This document shows, in pieces, positions 6,476-7,790 of a stretch of 7,790 nucleotides of DNA (positions are counted from its first letter, which is position 1; every line of letters starts with the position of its first letter). The notes beneath the pieces were generated by a model. That model had not been told where the DNA came from. It saw nothing but the letters and a program-made list of their open reading frames with translations, and made no database searches. The DNA lies in contig JASICF010000496.1 in assembly GCA_030044775.1 (NCBI GenBank), positions 1 through 7,790 on the forward strand, in the 5' to 3' direction. Origin of the DNA: Candidatus Sulfotelmatobacter sp. (lineage in GTDB: Bacteria > Acidobacteriota > Terriglobia > Terriglobales > Acidobacteriaceae). Position numbers and translations under genes: made by a program.

Positions 6476-7133
6476 CGGCTGGGCGCGGCGCCTGTTGCGG
6501 CTTGCGGCGGCGGCTGAGAACGAACGCCCTACGCTGGCGGCGCTGGGAGACACGCTTATCGATCTTCGACCAGAACGCGATGAAGTAATCGGCGGCGGAG
6601 ACGAGCGAGACACAGACCACGAACCAGATGGCAGCGTAAGCGATCCAGTGCACCGGGAAGACAAAACTTCCGTAGACGGGCCACTCTTGCCAGCGATGAT
6701 CGAGAATCACGGCAACAACACAAACGATCTGCACCACCATTTTGAACTTCCCCAGATTGCTGGCCTCGATGGTGAATCCCCCGGATGCGGCGATGGAGCG
6801 CAAGCCGCTCACAAGAAATTCGCGGCCGATGATGATGATGGCGATCCAGGCGGGAACCAGGCTGGGGTTGAATTGCACGAGCGTAACGAACGCGGCGGCG
6901 ATGAGAAGCTTATCCGCCATGGGATCGAGCAGAATGCCCATGGTTGTGATCTGGCCGCGCTTGCGGGCGAGATATCCATCGATGCCGTCGGTCATGGCGG
7001 CGGCGATAAAGACGGCGGAGGCGATCAGTTCTTTCGCGCCGTGGTCGCTCGTGAAATGATTCGAAGAAAGCAGCCAGATGAATAGCGGGATGCTGCAGAT
7101 ACGGACCAGCGTGATGGAGTTAGGCAGGTTCAC
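6450..7133 (-). CDS. pgsA: CDP-diacylglycerol--glycerol-3-phosphate 3-phosphatidyltransferase (PGP synthase)
   Basis: An integral membrane enzyme that joins CDP-diacylglycerol and glycerol-3-phosphate to make phosphatidylglycerolphosphate, the committed step to phosphatidylglycerol and cardiolipin. The CDP-alcohol phosphotransferase signature D-x2-DG-x2-AR-x8-G-x3-D-x3-D is perfect: Asp49, Asp52, Gly53, Ala56, Arg57, Gly66, Asp70, Asp74. The N-terminal VNLPNSITLVRI is the family's usual opening, and about six hydrophobic segments follow. The C-terminal tail (about 194-227) is Arg-rich then Pro/Ala-rich, longer than in typical 180-200 aa members. The start is taken as GTG at 7133 because homology begins there and a good promoter at 7176-7204 would start the transcript downstream of the earlier TTG at 7220. 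A GGGGG run about 13 nt upstream is a poor ribosome site, so the start is less certain than the function. The 3' end overlaps the AMMECR1 gene. Confidence 0.92.
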   Translation of the reverse strand: MNLPNSITLVRICSIPLFIWLLSSNHFTSDHGAKELIASAVFIAAAMTDGIDGYLARKRGQITTMGILLDPMADKLLIAAAFVTLVQFNPSLVPAWIAIIIIGREFLVSGLRSIAASGGFTIEASNLGKFKMVVQIVCVVAVILDHRWQEWPVYGSFVFPVHWIAYAAIWFVVCVSLVSAADYFIAFWSKIDKRVSQRRQRRAFVLSRRRKPQQAPRPADADVAPSA

Positions 7134-7175
7134 GCGCGGAAACAGGCCCCCGGGAAAGCAGCCGAAGATGATTTG

Positions 7176-7204
7176 ATTATGCTCCACGACGAGTGGGAAG
7201 GCAA
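7176..7204 (-). promoter_or_regulatory. pgsA: Promoter of the pgsA-AMMECR1 unit
   Basis: On the minus strand TTGCCT (7199-7204) and CATAAT (7176-7181) are separated by exactly 17 nt, with 4 of 6 and 5 of 6 consensus matches. Transcription would begin near 7169, about 36 nt before the GTG at 7133. Confidence 0.5.
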
Positions 7205-7280
7205 TGCGCAAGAAGGGCAAGAGTTCAGAGCTGAATTTCTTTCGCTGCTGACGATGCGAGCGCCGCGCCTTGTGCGGATG

Positions 7281-7329
7281 GAGTTCCTTCGCTCCGCCTG
7301 AAGAGAACGGCTCCGCTCAGGATGACGCC
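7281..7329. repeat. Interspersed intergenic repeat ('GTCATCCTGAGCGGAGC...GAAGG' type)
   Basis: Read on the minus strand, GTCATCCTGAGCGGAGC is followed by a 12-nt spacer, a second GCGGAGC and then GAAGGAACTC. This resembles a short dispersed element I recall as common between genes in Acidobacteriota and other soil bacteria; in-frame it spells 'HPERSRS', a frequent spurious translation. CCTGA and TCAGG can pair. It lies in the 212-bp gap between the HhH gene and pgsA. The rest of that gap, apart from the pgsA promoter, shows nothing I can identify. Confidence 0.6.
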
Positions 7330-7345
7330 GGTTCCACATCTTCAC

Positions 7346-7711
7346 TTACTTCGTTTGCGGAGCCATGGTATTCGACGCTGCTTTTGGCTGGTGGGCGATG
7401 ATCTGGTCTTTGATTTTGTCGTACGTGGCCTGAGGAATGATTTTCTTATGAACCAGATCGAGCTTGGTGCGATATGGGCGGCCGGCGATGATTTTTTGCG
7501 AATAGGCGTCGCCGATGCCGGGCAGAGCTTTCAACTGATCGGCGGTCGCGCTGTTGATGTCGAGCTTGGCGGCGGGCGCCATGGCAGACTGTGCCGCGTT
7601 CATCTCGGGAACCGTCCCGGCTTCTCGCGTATACTGCGCGGCCGCCACCGATTGCAACAGAGCCAGATTCGCGACGAGCGTCAAAAGGGCCAGCATCCAG
7701 GCCTTGCGCAT
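7346..7711 (-). CDS. Exported helix-hairpin-helix protein (ComEA-like), 121 aa
   Basis: Residues 1-25 are a signal peptide (MRKAWM, hydrophobic core, SVAAAQ). A short Ala/Met-rich linker leads to a ComEA-type double HhH region at about 49-107. The first hairpin is canonical: LDINSATADQLKALPGIGDAY, with the PGIG turn at 64-67. The second is altered: where ComEA has another GIG turn, this protein has KKIIPQATYDKIKDQI (89-104). HhH modules bind the DNA backbone without sequence specificity, and ComEA captures DNA outside the inner membrane. DNA binding here is inferred and not shown, and no ComEC or ComEB is adjacent. The ATG at 7711 is chosen for its GGAGG 5 nt upstream and for the signal peptide; the frame's upstream part overlaps the preceding gene. 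It follows the dehydrogenase gene by 10 nt and is likely co-transcribed with it. A short acidobacterial HhH family of unknown role is the safest label. Confidence 0.82.
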   Translation of the reverse strand: MRKAWMLALLTLVANLALLQSVAAAQYTREAGTVPEMNAAQSAMAPAAKLDINSATADQLKALPGIGDAYSQKIIAGRPYRTKLDLVHKKIIPQATYDKIKDQIIAHQPKAASNTMAPQTK

Positions 7712-7716
7712 TGTTG

Positions 7717-7721
7717 CCTCC
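7717..7721 (-). promoter_or_regulatory. Ribosome binding site that sets the start of the HhH protein gene
   Basis: GGAGG on the minus strand, 5 nt before the ATG at 7711 and directly after the TAA stop (7722-7724) of the upstream gene. This supports coupled translation and rules out the longer frame starting at 7768. Confidence 0.8.
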
Positions 7722-7790
7722 TTACGCGTAAATGCCGCGCTGGCGGATCGTGTACGCCACGCGATCAATCGCCAGCATATAGGCCGCGAT
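7722..7790 (-). CDS. Probable Glu/Leu/Phe/Val dehydrogenase, C-terminal end (runs off the right edge)
   Basis: Only the last 22 codons and a TAA stop are present. The peptide AAYMLAIDRVAYTIRQRGIY fits the C-terminal helix of glutamate dehydrogenases, which commonly ends with a pattern like 'AAY-x-x-A-[IV]-x-RV...RG'. If correct, the enzyme interconverts glutamate and 2-oxoglutarate with NAD(P). The fragment is too short for certainty; no catalytic residue is visible. Its stop is 10 nt from the start of the HhH gene, implying one transcript. Confidence 0.6.
   Translation of the reverse strand: MAAYMLAIDRVAYTIRQRGIYA

Noticed and set aside
6240..7085. A 281-codon open frame on the plus strand opposite pgsA and the AMMECR1 gene
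   Set aside because: Its translation is low-complexity Gly/Asp/Glu-rich and it is the shadow of two well-supported genes.
7134..7345. A small gene in the gap between the HhH gene and pgsA (frame reading 'RHPERSRS')
   Set aside because: The peptide is the translation of an interspersed DNA repeat, with no ribosome site or homology. It is treated as non-coding.
1..7790. Defence island, CRISPR, prophage or insertion element
   Set aside because: No Cas, nuclease, integrase, transposase, terminal inverted repeats or regular spacer array are visible on either strand.

Overview
The window looks like chromosomal DNA of a soil Acidobacteriota, close to the Acidobacteriales/Koribacter type. This is inferred from the gene families and moderately high GC, not from a marker gene. 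The pointers are a secreted GloVer (gloeo/verruco) tandem-repeat protein, a fused type I AroD-AroE, a secreted FmdA/AmdA-type protein, a secreted single-domain helix-hairpin-helix (HhH) protein, an AmmeMemoRadiSam protein A, and short interspersed DNA repeats between genes. There is no transposase, integrase, CRISPR array, tRNA, rRNA or phage gene. It reads as ordinary core genome with lineage-specific exported proteins.

Layout. The 5' end of an exported acetamidase/formamidase-type gene (1-219, minus) diverges from a large exported beta-propeller-type gene (363-2867, plus) across a promoter region with a perfect TATAAT. That gene converges on aroDE (2916-4481, minus), with only 48 bp between them. 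A 222-bp divergent intergenic region follows, then an exported protein of unknown function made of two related halves (4704-5666, plus). Its 3' region holds six 7-bp tandem repeats, a perfect 12-bp hairpin terminator and a second, degenerate block of 7-bp units.

From 5828 to the right end everything is on the minus strand. In transcription order it runs: the last 22 codons of a probable Glu/Leu/Phe/Val dehydrogenase, an exported HhH protein 10 nt downstream, a 212-bp gap with an interspersed repeat and a good promoter, pgsA (phosphatidylglycerolphosphate synthase), and an AMMECR1-domain gene overlapping the end of pgsA by 26 nt.

Roles. aroDE gives two consecutive shikimate-pathway steps and pgsA makes the precursor of phosphatidylglycerol and cardiolipin. 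The exported proteins (FmdA-like, GloVer, two-half protein, HhH protein) have no clear shared pathway. I do not see a convincing new multi-gene system. The most unusual items are the architecture of the 14-repeat GloVer protein with its five cysteine pairs, the internally duplicated 320-residue exported protein, and the 7-bp repeat blocks around the terminator at 5724-5751.
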